From Thalassomonas actiniarum (lineage in GTDB: Bacteria; Pseudomonadota; Gammaproteobacteria; Enterobacterales; Alteromonadaceae), in assembly GCF_000948975.2 (NCBI RefSeq), contig NZ_CP059735.1:186001-250000 (forward strand): a stretch of 64,000 nt of DNA. The letters are read 5' to 3'. Position 1 is the stretch's first letter. Each line of letters begins with the position of its first letter. Below the pieces are notes generated by a model. That model was not told the origin of the DNA and did not search any database. It was given only the letters and a program-made list of their open reading frames with translations. The position numbers were made by a program, and so were the translations under genes. Below are positions 26,785 to 34,253 of this stretch, in pieces.

Positions 26785-28047
26785 TTAAGCGCCAACAGCA
26801 AACTTTAACAGCGGTGAGTCCCGTCTTTTTAAAGCTTCCAGGTACATAGATTCATTGTAAGGTGTTCGGGTTTTCCAACACCTGAATGCGATCCTTATCC
26901 ATTTGAAAGCCAGTGATCTGATAATCACATTATGTGGCTTACCTTTGCTTTTTTGTTGTTCATAATAAGCTTTTGCCCAAAATGAAAAGCGTACAGATAA
27001 CCCTGCCCATTCCACAAATGTCTGCCTTAAAAATTTTGGGCAACTATACCGCCAATGTACCCACTTTTGTTTACCACTGCGCTCAATAACAGGGGCAATG
27101 CCTGCATATTTTTGAAGTGCCGATGCATCAGTATATCGGTCACGTTTTGTGCCAAATGCAGCAAGTAAGCGAGGGGCTAATTGAGGCCCAGCTCCAGGGA
27201 AACTATCAAAAATAACCCTATCCTTTTGCTTTTTATAACGTTGCTTTATTTCACTGTCCAGCTGTTCAATCCCTTTAATCAGTACTTTGAGTTGGGGTAT
27301 TAAAATCTCAATCAAGATCTTATTAGGTTCAATAACTCCCAGATCATCGGTTAGCGTAGTCGCCTTTTTTATTAACGAAATTCTAGTTGCATTTACTTCC
27401 GGGTATCGGGAATTATGTTGATTGAAGAAAGTCTGTAAGGACTGTTTTTTAGCTTTCTTTGCCTGCATCAATGATGGCCATTTCTTGATAAAGTCACAAA
27501 AAATAATCGTGTCTTTTTCAGAAAACCACTCAAGTACCTGTGGATAATAGTTTTTTAGTGTTGCTGTAATTTTATTTGTTAAATCGACACGGTCTTGCAC
27601 TATCTTTCGACGATACTCCACAAGTTGTGACAATGCTCTGATTTCTGCTGATTCTGGCTGAATTACCGTTAATTTATCCATGTGAAGCGCCAAGATTTCA
27701 GCCTGTAAATAAGCATCTGAAGGGTCGTCTTTGGCTCCACTAGGTGTAAATGCTTGCCGATATTTGGCGACGCTAGAAGGGTTGAGAGGAAATATCGTAA
27801 GATGAGAATACTTGCTCAAAGCATTAATGAGTGGTCCTTTTTGAAGTTCACAAGCGATGGCAACTTGCTTGTTTGGATAACGTATTTTTAGGTTCATAGC
27901 CCAATTATCAATGGATTCTGGCTTACTCGAAACAACGGAATGAAGGTACTTTTTAGAACCGGTAGGGTTCTCGCAGATATCATGTTTTTGATCTGCCCAA
28001 TCAATTCCAATTAAAGCAGCGAAATCATCGACAGTAGGGGCTTTCAT
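26785..28047 (-). CDS. IS110-family transposase (DEDD recombinase)
   Basis: A 420-residue protein starting MKAPTVDDFAALIGIDWAD behind GAGGAGG. A longer upstream frame would run through the bridge RNA and is rejected. The RuvC-like acidic residues are seen in GIDWADQKHD, AIACELQKGP and KDDPSDAYLQAEIL. The C-terminal transposase-20 domain has FDSFPGAGPQLAPRLLAAFG and KYAGIAPVIERSGKQK, which carries the conserved serine region. These enzymes recombine a circular donor into a target chosen by the bridge RNA. All key residues look present, so it may be active. Confidence 0.93.
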   Translation of the reverse strand: MKAPTVDDFAALIGIDWADQKHDICENPTGSKKYLHSVVSSKPESIDNWAMNLKIRYPNKQVAIACELQKGPLINALSKYSHLTIFPLNPSSVAKYRQAFTPSGAKDDPSDAYLQAEILALHMDKLTVIQPESAEIRALSQLVEYRRKIVQDRVDLTNKITATLKNYYPQVLEWFSEKDTIIFCDFIKKWPSLMQAKKAKKQSLQTFFNQHNSRYPEVNATRISLIKKATTLTDDLGVIEPNKILIEILIPQLKVLIKGIEQLDSEIKQRYKKQKDRVIFDSFPGAGPQLAPRLLAAFGTKRDRYTDASALQKYAGIAPVIERSGKQKWVHWRYSCPKFLRQTFVEWAGLSVRFSFWAKAYYEQQKSKGKPHNVIIRSLAFKWIRIAFRCWKTRTPYNESMYLEALKRRDSPLLKFAVGA

Positions 28048-28099
28048 TTCTAACCTCCTCGGCGTAAAGTAACTACTGGAATATGCTGAAAACTCGTTT

Positions 28100-28240
28100 C
28101 TCGCAGGTCTTATAGATAGTCGGTGCAACGAAAATCCCTGAGTATGCGTTTTGAAACAAGTCACTTCTGTTGGCTCGAACGTCTTGTTATGAACATAGTC
28201 TGTTCGCGCCTCACTATTCGTAGCCAACAGAAGCATGTTC
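28100..28240 (-). ncRNA. Predicted bridge RNA with attC-matching guides
   Basis: Read on the minus strand. The first loop is closed by a perfect 12-base stem, CTTCTGTTGGCT/AGCCAACAGAAG (28222-28233 and 28164-28175). Its 5' side contains TGAGGCGCG (28205-28213), matching the interrupted attC TGACGCGCG at 8 of 9. Its 3' side contains TAACAAGACG (28180-28189), matching TAACAACACG on the other side of the junction at 9 of 10. A second loop, closed by CGCA/TGCG (28102-28148), holds CTCAGGG, identical to the element's downstream end, and CTATAAG, complementary to its upstream end. Order and placement agree with target- and donor-binding loops of IS110 bridge RNAs. Confidence 0.8.
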
Positions 28241-28297
28241 CACCCATTTAAGGAAAAGGTAAATCTATAAATAAATGAAACGGTCAAACTATAAGGC

Positions 28298-28339
28298 GCG
28301 TCAATCGGATTCCATAAGCTATTGTGCTTTGCGTTAAGT
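28298..28339 (+). repeat. attC site 6, right part
   Basis: Runs from GCGTCAATCGG to the core GTTAAGT. CAAT and ATTG form the inner arms. Separated from its left part by the IS110 element. Confidence 0.75.
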
Positions 28340-28366
28340 GGTTATCAGGTAATGGAGTACTAGGTT

Positions 28367-28759
28367 ATGTTTAAAAAGAAAAGAAGTATTAAATTGGGAA
28401 AAGGTGTAAAACTCAATTTAGGAAAAAAGGGCATATCAAGCCTTTCTGTAGGCGGCAAAGGCTTAACGATGAACTTTGGCTCAAAAGGAGTTAAAACTAC
28501 GGCGAATATAAGAGGCACTGGAATTTCTCAGTCTGCAACGTTCTTTGGTAATAAAAACCAACAAGCGCCTACGGCACAACAAAATGACGATGGCTCACAA
28601 AGAAATGTAGGCATCTTATTGGGTATAGGAACATTAATTTTTCCATATATTTTTGCTTGGTTATTACTCCGTTCTGGTTATAGTACTTCTTCAAGGGTAA
28701 TTAGCTTTGCATGGATGGCATTTTTAATTTATTCAATGCTCACAGGCAAAACCACTTAA
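28367..28759 (+). CDS. DUF4236-like protein with C-terminal membrane segments
   Basis: A 130-residue cassette protein. The N-terminus (KKKRSIKLGKGVKLNLGKKG, then SLSVGGKGLTMNFGSKGVKT and IRGTGISQSATF) has the repeated glycine/lysine beta pattern of DUF4236 domains. A Gln/Asn linker is followed by two hydrophobic segments (ILLGIGTLIFPYIFAWLLL and ISFAWMAFLIYSML). Function unknown. Stop codon inside attC 7. Confidence 0.65.
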   Translation: MFKKKRSIKLGKGVKLNLGKKGISSLSVGGKGLTMNFGSKGVKTTANIRGTGISQSATFFGNKNQQAPTAQQNDDGSQRNVGILLGIGTLIFPYIFAWLLLRSGYSTSSRVISFAWMAFLIYSMLTGKTT

Positions 28760-28822
28760 CAAAGCCATCAATTTTACCGCCTTACGCTGCGCTTCAGGCA
28801 GAAAATTATGGCGGCGTTATAT
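28754..28822 (+). repeat. attC site 7
   Basis: CACTTAAC to GTTATAT; GCCATCAATTTT pairs imperfectly with AAAATTATGGC around TACGCTGCGCTTCAGGC. Confidence 0.75.
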
Positions 28823-28840
28823 TTCACGGAGAACTCAAGC

Positions 28841-29125
28841 ATGGGTGAACAAAAAGTAGTTTATTCCTTCGCATGGTTTCAACCTGATGAGTGGTATCGT
28901 TTAAAGGAAGTCGTAGACGATCCATCCACACTTGATGATACTTATGAAGAGTGGCGTCGAAATGCTGAAAAGGCCATAAGTGAGTTCAGAGCAAATGGTC
29001 AGCAAGTGAAGAAAATATCAATTAAAATTAGCGAACTGCTAGCTTGGTGTGAATCTAAAAATGTTAAACCAGATAGCAAAGCTAGATCAGAATACGCAGC
29101 TTTTGTTGCACAGCAGCGAAGTTAA
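28841..29125 (+). CDS. Cassette protein, unknown
   Basis: A 94-residue acidic soluble protein (MGEQKVVYSFAWFQPDEW...), predicted mostly helical in the second half. An upstream in-frame ATG at 28808 lies inside attC 7 and is rejected. Family not recognised. Confidence 0.6.
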   Translation: MGEQKVVYSFAWFQPDEWYRLKEVVDDPSTLDDTYEEWRRNAEKAISEFRANGQQVKKISIKISELLAWCESKNVKPDSKARSEYAAFVAQQRS

Positions 29126-29129
29126 TAAA

Positions 29130-29184
29130 ATATAACAAGTAAGCCAGCGGATTCGTAAATTCACTGCTGCTTCGAGTGTTAAGC
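29130..29184 (+). repeat. attC site 8 (short class)
   Basis: ATATAACAAG to GTTAAGC with CAGCGGATTCGTAAA and CACTGCTGCTTCGAG. Nearly the same sequence as attC 4 and attC 9. Confidence 0.8.
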
Positions 29185-29288
29185 GATAGTGCCATTCAAT
29201 ATATGTTAGCTCTCATAACTTTCCTGACATACTCTGTCAGGAGGGTAAAGATATAATCGCTCTTTTATTCGGTAAGAGATATTGAATT

Positions 29289-29645
29289 ATGAAAATGAAT
29301 TATTTTGTTGTTGGGACAAACAACATGGAAGCTGCGACTAAATTCTATGATTCACTTTTTGAAGAAATTGGGCTTAACAAAGTTGTGCCGACAGAAAGAA
29401 TGGCGTATTGGCTGGGTGAGGATTTTGCATTTGCAGTAGCCATACCTTTTGATGAGAATCCAGCAACAAATGGGAATGGTACTATGGTTGGTTTTAGCGT
29501 CGGAACTGCCGAAGAAGTAAAAAGGCTTCATAAGAAAGCTATTGAATTGGGCGGCGCCTGTGAAGGCGAGCCAAATCAACGTGGACCTCGTTTTTCCGCG
29601 TATGTTAGAGATTTAGATAAAAATAAAATATGTTTTTCTGATTAA
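29289..29645 (+). CDS. VOC-family (glyoxalase/bleomycin-resistance-like) protein
   Basis: A 118-residue single VOC domain: MNYFVVGTNNMEAATKFYDS at the start and PRFSAYVRDLDKNKICFSD at the end, with the paired beta-alpha-beta-beta-beta pattern. Members are metalloenzymes or drug-binding proteins; the specific role is unknown. It lies about 105 bases after attC 8, leaving room for its own promoter. Confidence 0.8.
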   Translation: MKMNYFVVGTNNMEAATKFYDSLFEEIGLNKVVPTERMAYWLGEDFAFAVAIPFDENPATNGNGTMVGFSVGTAEEVKRLHKKAIELGGACEGEPNQRGPRFSAYVRDLDKNKICFSD

Positions 29646-29648
29646 AGC

Positions 29649-29703
29649 GCTTAACAAGAAAAGTCAGCGGATTCGTACCTAACCGCTGCTTTTAGCGTTA
29701 TAT
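29649..29703 (+). repeat. attC site 9 (short class)
   Basis: GCTTAACAAG to GTTATAT; CAGCGGATTCGTACC and AACCGCTGCTT form the inner arms. Confidence 0.8.
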
Positions 29704-29747
29704 GCCAGAGTTACCCACAACTAGTGTCAGATAATAGATGAAAAGAA

Positions 29748-29966
29748 ATGACTATGAGGCCTTATGCCAGAAATGGGAAAAAGATACGGGTAAATAATCG
29801 TAAGAAGTTTGCTTCAACTAGAGGCAAGGTGTCATGGGAATATAGTCCACGGGAGTGCCCTAGAAAAATTAGTCCGTTATCGTTGATGCTTAAACGCTGT
29901 GAGCGTATTGAAAAGCAAGGGTTAACAAAAAAACAACGAAACAAATATGCAGATGCAATGCTTTAA
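29748..29966 (+). CDS. Small basic cassette protein, unknown
   Basis: A 72-residue, strongly basic protein (MTMRPYARNGKKIRVNNRKK..., ending GLTKKQRNKYADAML). It may bind nucleic acid, from charge alone. No family recognised. It occupies a short cassette between attC 9 and attC 10. Confidence 0.5.
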   Translation: MTMRPYARNGKKIRVNNRKKFASTRGKVSWEYSPRECPRKISPLSLMLKRCERIEKQGLTKKQRNKYADAML

Positions 29967-29968
29967 AT

Positions 29969-30021
29969 ATATAACAAGCAAAATCACTCGAAGCAATTTT
30001 CTGTTGCTTCGGAAGTTATCT
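29969..30021 (+). repeat. attC site 10 (short class)
   Basis: TATAACAAG to GTTATCT, with arms CGAAGCAA and TTGCTTCG around TTTTCTG. Confidence 0.75.
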
Positions 30022-30035
30022 TCAATGGAGTCTCG

Positions 30036-30401
30036 ATGTACAGAGTATTATTTTTATCTATCATAGCCCTGTCGTTTAGTGTTGTAGCTGAACAACAAGA
30101 TATTGTTAAAGTCGTAAAGGCCTGCCAAAATTCTATTAATTCTGGGAATTCAAAGGCTGCGTTAAAGCACTTTTTGCCCTCTAAGCGTGAAGAAATGGCA
30201 GGGACAGGTGGCGAAGTACTTGTCTCTTTATTCACCGATTTAAAGCTGGATTCATCTTCGATAAAGCAGAGTTGCAATCAAACTGAGTGTAAAGTATATG
30301 TTGATGCTCTCAAAGCTGGTCAAAATCAAAAAGTTGTTTATACATTAGTTAAGCATGAGAATGCTTTTTATATTTCTAACATTCAGGCCAAAAGCACATA
30401 A
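30036..30401 (+). CDS. Secreted cassette protein, unknown
   Basis: A 121-residue protein with a signal peptide (MYRVLFLSIIALSFSVVAEQ). Two cysteines in the mature part (SCNQTEC) may form a disulphide. The fold may be like nuclear-transport-factor-2-type small domains, but this is a guess. The stop lies in the left core of attC 11. Confidence 0.6.
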   Translation: MYRVLFLSIIALSFSVVAEQQDIVKVVKACQNSINSGNSKAALKHFLPSKREEMAGTGGEVLVSLFTDLKLDSSSIKQSCNQTECKVYVDALKAGQNQKVVYTLVKHENAFYISNIQAKST

Positions 30402-30483
30402 GCAAGTGCAGCCAGCAGGAATTTATTAGTCAGCCGCTTCGCGTCTAAACAGTTAATAAAATCCTCTGCTGCAAGCGTTAGCC
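30396..30483 (+). repeat. attC site 11 (long class)
   Basis: Left core degenerate (CATAAGCAAG), right core GTTAGCC. GCAGCCAGCAGGAATTTATTAG pairs with CAGTTAATAAAATCCTCTGC. Confidence 0.75.
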
Positions 30484-30503
30484 ATCAGTCGAGGTATCGT
30501 ATT

Positions 30504-31001
30504 ATGAGTTCAGAAACGTTACAAGTAACAACTATGCTAGCTACTAGTTTGGCGGCTCTTGCGGCGATATTATCTGGTTTATGTGCTTTTTTTAGCTATA
30601 AGTTAGCGCGTAAAATCCAAAATGAAATGAAATCAGACGAACGCATAATCTTAGGCGCGCCAATACATCCAGAGCTAAAAAAATTGAAACATGAGCGATG
30701 TGTACTGATGTGTGCTCTATTTAACAAATCCAAAAGAAAAGCATTTATCAATTCAGTTGAAGCTTTTGATCGCCAAGGAACAATATTGGATGTTACATGG
30801 GCAGGTGAAATTGATCACATAGGTATGCCTCAGAATCCATCTCAATTAGTTGGTGTCGTTGATTCAGCAAATATATATGTTCGCTGTACTGATGGTAAAG
30901 AGGTTGAATATATGGAGCTGCGGGTAAGCCATTCATTTTCAGACAAGCCTTGCGTGATTATTTATGATCCTTCATTGGATTGGGTTAACAATGATGGCTA
31001 A
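30504..31001 (+). CDS. Membrane-anchored cassette protein, unknown
   Basis: A 165-residue protein with one N-terminal hydrophobic segment (MLATSLAALAAILSGLCAFFS) and a soluble, beta-rich C-terminal domain. The anchor orientation would put the domain in the cytoplasm (KLARKIQNEMKSDER follows). No family recognised. Stop codon inside attC 12. Confidence 0.6.
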   Translation: MSSETLQVTTMLATSLAALAAILSGLCAFFSYKLARKIQNEMKSDERIILGAPIHPELKKLKHERCVLMCALFNKSKRKAFINSVEAFDRQGTILDVTWAGEIDHIGMPQNPSQLVGVVDSANIYVRCTDGKEVEYMELRVSHSFSDKPCVIIYDPSLDWVNNDG

Positions 31002-31094
31002 CAAGAAGATAAATCACAATTCCGTAAACTGTCACATTTTTGAAAAAACAAAAAAGTGTGTCAACTTACTCTACATATTATGCTGGCGTTAGCT
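30996..31094 (+). repeat. attC site 12 (long class)
   Basis: TGGCTAACAAG to GTTAGCT; the centre has two short palindromic blocks including ACATTTTTGAAAAAACAAAAAAGTGT-type pairing. Confidence 0.65.
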
Positions 31095-31128
31095 GTAAGC
31101 AGTCGCATGAATGTCTCTGTATTTAACT

Positions 31129-31288
31129 ATGTTTGATGATGTCATTGAATTGACAAGTATTAGCGGTACCATCCGTTTAACAGATAACAATATTCTGGTT
31201 GTTCATAATAAAAAACGGTTCTGGTGGTTATGATGCTATTTATACTGACTACTGCAAGCTTTGTGAGCAAATTAACGAACAGTTATAA
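31129..31288 (+). pseudogene. Cassette protein with one-base frameshift
   Basis: A start at 31129 gives MFDDVIELTSISGTIRL... which ends early at 31233. Removing one A from the six-A run near 31209-31214 continues as NGSGGYDAIYTDYCKLCEQI to a stop at 31286-31288 that overlaps attC 13, exactly where cassette genes here end. The intact protein would be about 52 residues. Either a decayed gene or a homopolymer sequencing error. Confidence 0.5.
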
Positions 31289-31336
31289 CATGTGCAGCCA
31301 ACAGATTCGCTATGCTCTCTGTTGCAAGCGTTAGCC
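31283..31336 (+). repeat. attC site 13 (short class)
   Basis: AGTTATAAC to GTTAGCC, with arms CAACAGATTCG and CTCTGTTG. Confidence 0.75.
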
Positions 31337-31362
31337 TTCTGCGGTAATCGAGCCATAAAAGT

Positions 31363-32121
31363 ATGAAACAACTGGAGTATTTATTGGTTGGTGAAGGTGA
31401 TACAACCATAGTTTTTCTCAATGGTTTTCGCATGCCTTTCAGTAGCTGGGATAAGGTTTATAGCGAAATTTCTGAACAGTATAAGGTGGTGCTTTATAAC
31501 CGCCATGGCATAGGAAAGTCTAAAAAAGCGAACGTAGAACAGGATGGTAATGCTGTTGTTGAGGATTTACGCTTATTACTGAATCAGCTTGAATTGAAAC
31601 CCCCGTTCATTGTTGTCGGTCATTCACTCGGTGGCATCTATGCCAATTTGTATGCCCGAAAGTATACGGACGAGGTTGCTGCACTGGTATTGGTTGATTC
31701 GCCATATCCCGATGAATTAATAGAACAAGAGTCGATTAAACCAGCCTCCATTTTTAATTTTTTGAATCATTCTCTTAAGTCCGTCGAAAAATTTTTTGAC
31801 AGATATAAATACTCTGAGGAAGAAGAAATTGCCAGGACGTTAGCCCAGCTACGAAAACTAGCGCCATTGCCGGATATACCGGTTGCGGTGGTTTCCGGCG
31901 TTAAGAAGATGCCTTTTATAGCTGAAAAAGCACATGCTCTACATCTGCAATATCAAAAAGAGCTAGCCAGGATGTCTTCGCAAACAAGGCAATATGAGTG
32001 TTTTAACAGTGGGCATTTTCCTCAAGTCACCGAACCAGGAGTGGTCGTTAAGGCAATATTCGAGACATTAAACATAGCTAACAAATCAACTCAGCCGATC
32101 GTTAAGGCAGGGCTTGGTTGA
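31363..32121 (+). CDS. Alpha/beta hydrolase
   Basis: A 252-residue alpha/beta hydrolase. The oxyanion region is VFLNGFRMPFSSW, the nucleophile elbow VVGHSLGGIYANLYA (Ser), and the catalytic His is probably in CFNSGHFPQVTEP. The family covers esterases and related hydrolases; the substrate is unknown. It is larger than most cassette genes. The site after it (about 32162-32215) is at best a degenerate attC. Confidence 0.82.
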   Translation: MKQLEYLLVGEGDTTIVFLNGFRMPFSSWDKVYSEISEQYKVVLYNRHGIGKSKKANVEQDGNAVVEDLRLLLNQLELKPPFIVVGHSLGGIYANLYARKYTDEVAALVLVDSPYPDELIEQESIKPASIFNFLNHSLKSVEKFFDRYKYSEEEEIARTLAQLRKLAPLPDIPVAVVSGVKKMPFIAEKAHALHLQYQKELARMSSQTRQYECFNSGHFPQVTEPGVVVKAIFETLNIANKSTQPIVKAGLG

Positions 32122-32344
32122 GGCGTTTATCAGAGGTTGTAAAATGGAAAGTGCAAAAATTAACAACATGAGTTTTTGGCAGCCTGCTGCATTTTGGTGA
32201 GCGAATGTTTCGGCTTTAATTAATCTGTTATTGATAGCTGTTATGATTCAAGTTCAAAGGTCTGTCATCAGCCACCGGGGTTTTACTGCTTTTGATATTC
32301 AAGCTATTGAAATAAAAATAAAGATAAAAACCTTTGGAGGTTTT

Positions 32345-32830
32345 GTGCAAATTAATGAAACAACAAGAAGTGATTTCGAAGCGTTCTGGCCAGTTTTTAA
32401 GGAAGTTGTTCAAGCACAGGAAACTTATGCATTTGATCCCGATATAGAATTTGAATCTGCGTATAACTTATGGTGTTTGTCTCCGGAAAAATCTTATGTA
32501 ATAAAGGAAAAGGGTTTAATACTCGGTTCATATTACATCAAGCCAAATGCGTCTGGTCCAGGCAAGCATATCTCTAACTGCGGTTATATGGTGGCTGCTA
32601 AAAGTCGCGGCAAAGGTGTTGCTCGAAAGTTATGTTTGCATTCACAGCAAGTGGCAATCGAACTTGGTTATACGGCAATGCAGTTTAACTCAGTTGTTTC
32701 CTCAAATGAGGTTGCGGTTCAGTTGTGGAAGAAGCTAGGTTATAAAATTATTGGTACTATCCCCAATGCTTATAAACACCGGCGCCTGGGGTTTGTTGAC
32801 TCTTTTATCATGCATAAGCAACTTACATAA
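32345..32830 (+). CDS. GNAT-family N-acetyltransferase
   Basis: A 161-residue GNAT protein. ISNCGYMVAAKSRGKGVARK contains the acetyl-CoA pyrophosphate loop (R-x-x-G-x-G/A), followed by AMQFNSVVSSNEVAVQLWKK and LGYKIIGTIPNAYKH, the usual C-terminal signature. The GTG start at 32345 follows TTTGGAGG; an ATG at 32231 would add 38 unlikely residues. attC 14 follows the stop, so this is a cassette gene. The acceptor is unknown. Confidence 0.82.
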   Translation: MQINETTRSDFEAFWPVFKEVVQAQETYAFDPDIEFESAYNLWCLSPEKSYVIKEKGLILGSYYIKPNASGPGKHISNCGYMVAAKSRGKGVARKLCLHSQQVAIELGYTAMQFNSVVSSNEVAVQLWKKLGYKIIGTIPNAYKHRRLGFVDSFIMHKQLT

Positions 32831-32879
32831 CAATGCCGGCAAGCAATGCAAAATTGCGTGTCTGTTGCTGGCGTTGCTA
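32825..32879 (+). repeat. attC site 14 (short, degenerate)
   Basis: TACATAACAA to GCGTTGCTA; GCCGGCAAGCAAT pairs with ATTGCGTGTCTGTTGCTGGC. The right core departs from GTTRRRY. It is the last site recognised in the array. Confidence 0.6.
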
Positions 32880-32988
32880 TCACGCCTCACTTCAAGTAAA
32901 AACATCAATAAAAAATTACGGCAATGCCACAGGTATCGCAAACATTATTTCATCGTATAATCATCGAACAAATGGAAGTAGTAGCTAA

Positions 32989-33531
32989 ATGAATTTTCCC
33001 AATATGCTTTTAAGCCATGTTGAATTGTATGTTCAAGACATTGTTCAAATGGAGCAGTTCTATACACAAACCTTAGGTTTTATTGTTACCGACAGGGGGG
33101 AGGGTAAAAACGGTATGGTTTTTTTAAGCCGGAGCCCGCACGAGCATCATCAAATTGTTTTAAATCCCGTGGCATCACATCGAACATTTGAAAGTCCGGT
33201 CGATCATATTTCTTTCCGGGTTGAATCCCTTGCTGAGCTGAGAATATTTAATGCATCTTTAGCGGCAATTGCTGAAATGAAATTTCAAACCGTGTCCCAT
33301 GGTACTACCTGGTCTATTTATTTTAGAGACCCTGAAAATAACCGGTTTGAGATTTTTACCGATACACCCTGGTATGTAAATCAGCCGTGTAAATTTCCGG
33401 TAGATTTTACGCTTGCAGATGAAGAGTTAATCAAATTTACAGAGAACAAGATTAAAGCGTTGCCGGGTTTCGCTTTAGCAAGCGACTGGAATAAAACACA
33501 TAAAAGCAGCCTGGCCGCTTTGAAAAAATAA
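32989..33531 (+). CDS. VOC-family protein, extradiol dioxygenase-like
   Basis: A 180-residue protein with MLLSHVELYVQDIVQMEQFY at the N-terminus and a metal-ligand-like SPVDHISFRVESLAEL followed by TWSIYFRDPENNRFEIFTDT. The three positions (H, H, E) of a VOC metal site are present. It resembles catechol-2,3-dioxygenase-like or fosfomycin-type VOC proteins; the reaction is unknown. It lies just beyond the last attC. Confidence 0.8.
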   Translation: MNFPNMLLSHVELYVQDIVQMEQFYTQTLGFIVTDRGEGKNGMVFLSRSPHEHHQIVLNPVASHRTFESPVDHISFRVESLAELRIFNASLAAIAEMKFQTVSHGTTWSIYFRDPENNRFEIFTDTPWYVNQPCKFPVDFTLADEELIKFTENKIKALPGFALASDWNKTHKSSLAALKK

Positions 33532-33697
33532 CCCCATTAGCAGGTTAAACGGGCGTAGCAGTTTGACAGGTCGGTGCCAGGTGGTATCCCTCTGATGAAA
33601 ATGATGACATTTGCGGTGCGGCCATGTGCTGTAGCGGCATCAGGAGAAATAGCTCCCCGGCAATGGTCTGGCGATCAACAGGGGCTTAGGAGTCAAA

Positions 33698-34060
33698 GTG
33701 AAGTTTAAGCTTGCCAGTATTGTCCTTGCGATATTTTCCTTGTTGGCTATTGGTGTGGTCGCCTTCTCTGGTATGGAAAATAACCCCTTGGTTAATATCT
33801 TTTCTTATCTGGTCGTTTTTATCTTAATCCCTGCGTATGGCGCCTATGGTGCCTGGTATAAGCGGCGAACGGCTTTGTTTGTGGCTTTAATGGTTTTTGC
33901 CTGCCAAAGTATCAGGGAAGTGGGCGGTGACAGCTGGTTTCCGTATTTTTCTCCGTTCTCACTGGCGATTCCTTTTGGTGACTTTTCAGATGGCCAAGGT
34001 TATCTGGTTGACTGTTTTGCTATTGTGATGGCAATGTCTTTGGCAGCTGGTTGTTCCTGA
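33698..34060 (+). CDS. Small membrane protein, unknown
   Basis: A 120-residue hydrophobic protein with about three to four membrane segments, the first being LASIVLAIFSLLAIGVVAF. The GTG start follows AGGAG by five bases. No family recognised. Confidence 0.5.
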   Translation: MKFKLASIVLAIFSLLAIGVVAFSGMENNPLVNIFSYLVVFILIPAYGAYGAWYKRRTALFVALMVFACQSIREVGGDSWFPYFSPFSLAIPFGDFSDGQGYLVDCFAIVMAMSLAAGCS

Positions 34061-34253
34061 AAAACAATAACGCCGGGCAGATACCTGTTTACCTTATTTC
34101 ATCAGGTTTTATATGGCAAATTAAGCGCCTGTACAGCCTGGGGCGGGCGTGCATTTGACGAGCAAAAAAACGCTTCGTTAAAGGAGGTTTTTGGCTATTT
34201 TACAAGCCGGTAAAATGGTATAATTATCCTATTATTCAATAGGATGTATGGTT

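Larger units (their letters stand above)
26761..28297 (-). mobile_element. IS110-family element inserted in an attC site
   Basis: The element is about 1.54 kb, with the transposase on the minus strand, a 250-base non-coding region upstream of it and only about 24 bases downstream. Large 5' and short 3' non-coding ends are the arrangement of the IS110 subgroup, in contrast to the IS1111 subgroup. There are no terminal inverted repeats and no target duplication apart from a shared GC at each junction. The ends are set by joining the two attC halves, and they agree with guide segments in the predicted bridge RNA (see ncRNA entry). Confidence 0.82.

Noticed and set aside
28048-28287. 80-residue N-terminal extension of the IS110 transposase
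   Set aside because: The extension lies over the predicted bridge RNA, and a strong GAGGAGG site marks the start at 28047.
32162-32215. Extra attC after the alpha/beta hydrolase gene
   Set aside because: TTAACAACA is present and an inner GCAG/CTGC pair exists, but no acceptable GTTRRRY core follows.
23872-32879. Regularly spaced repeats as a possible CRISPR array
   Set aside because: The repeats are imperfect inverted attC sites, spaced by 150-700-base genes; there are no short uniform spacers and no cas genes.
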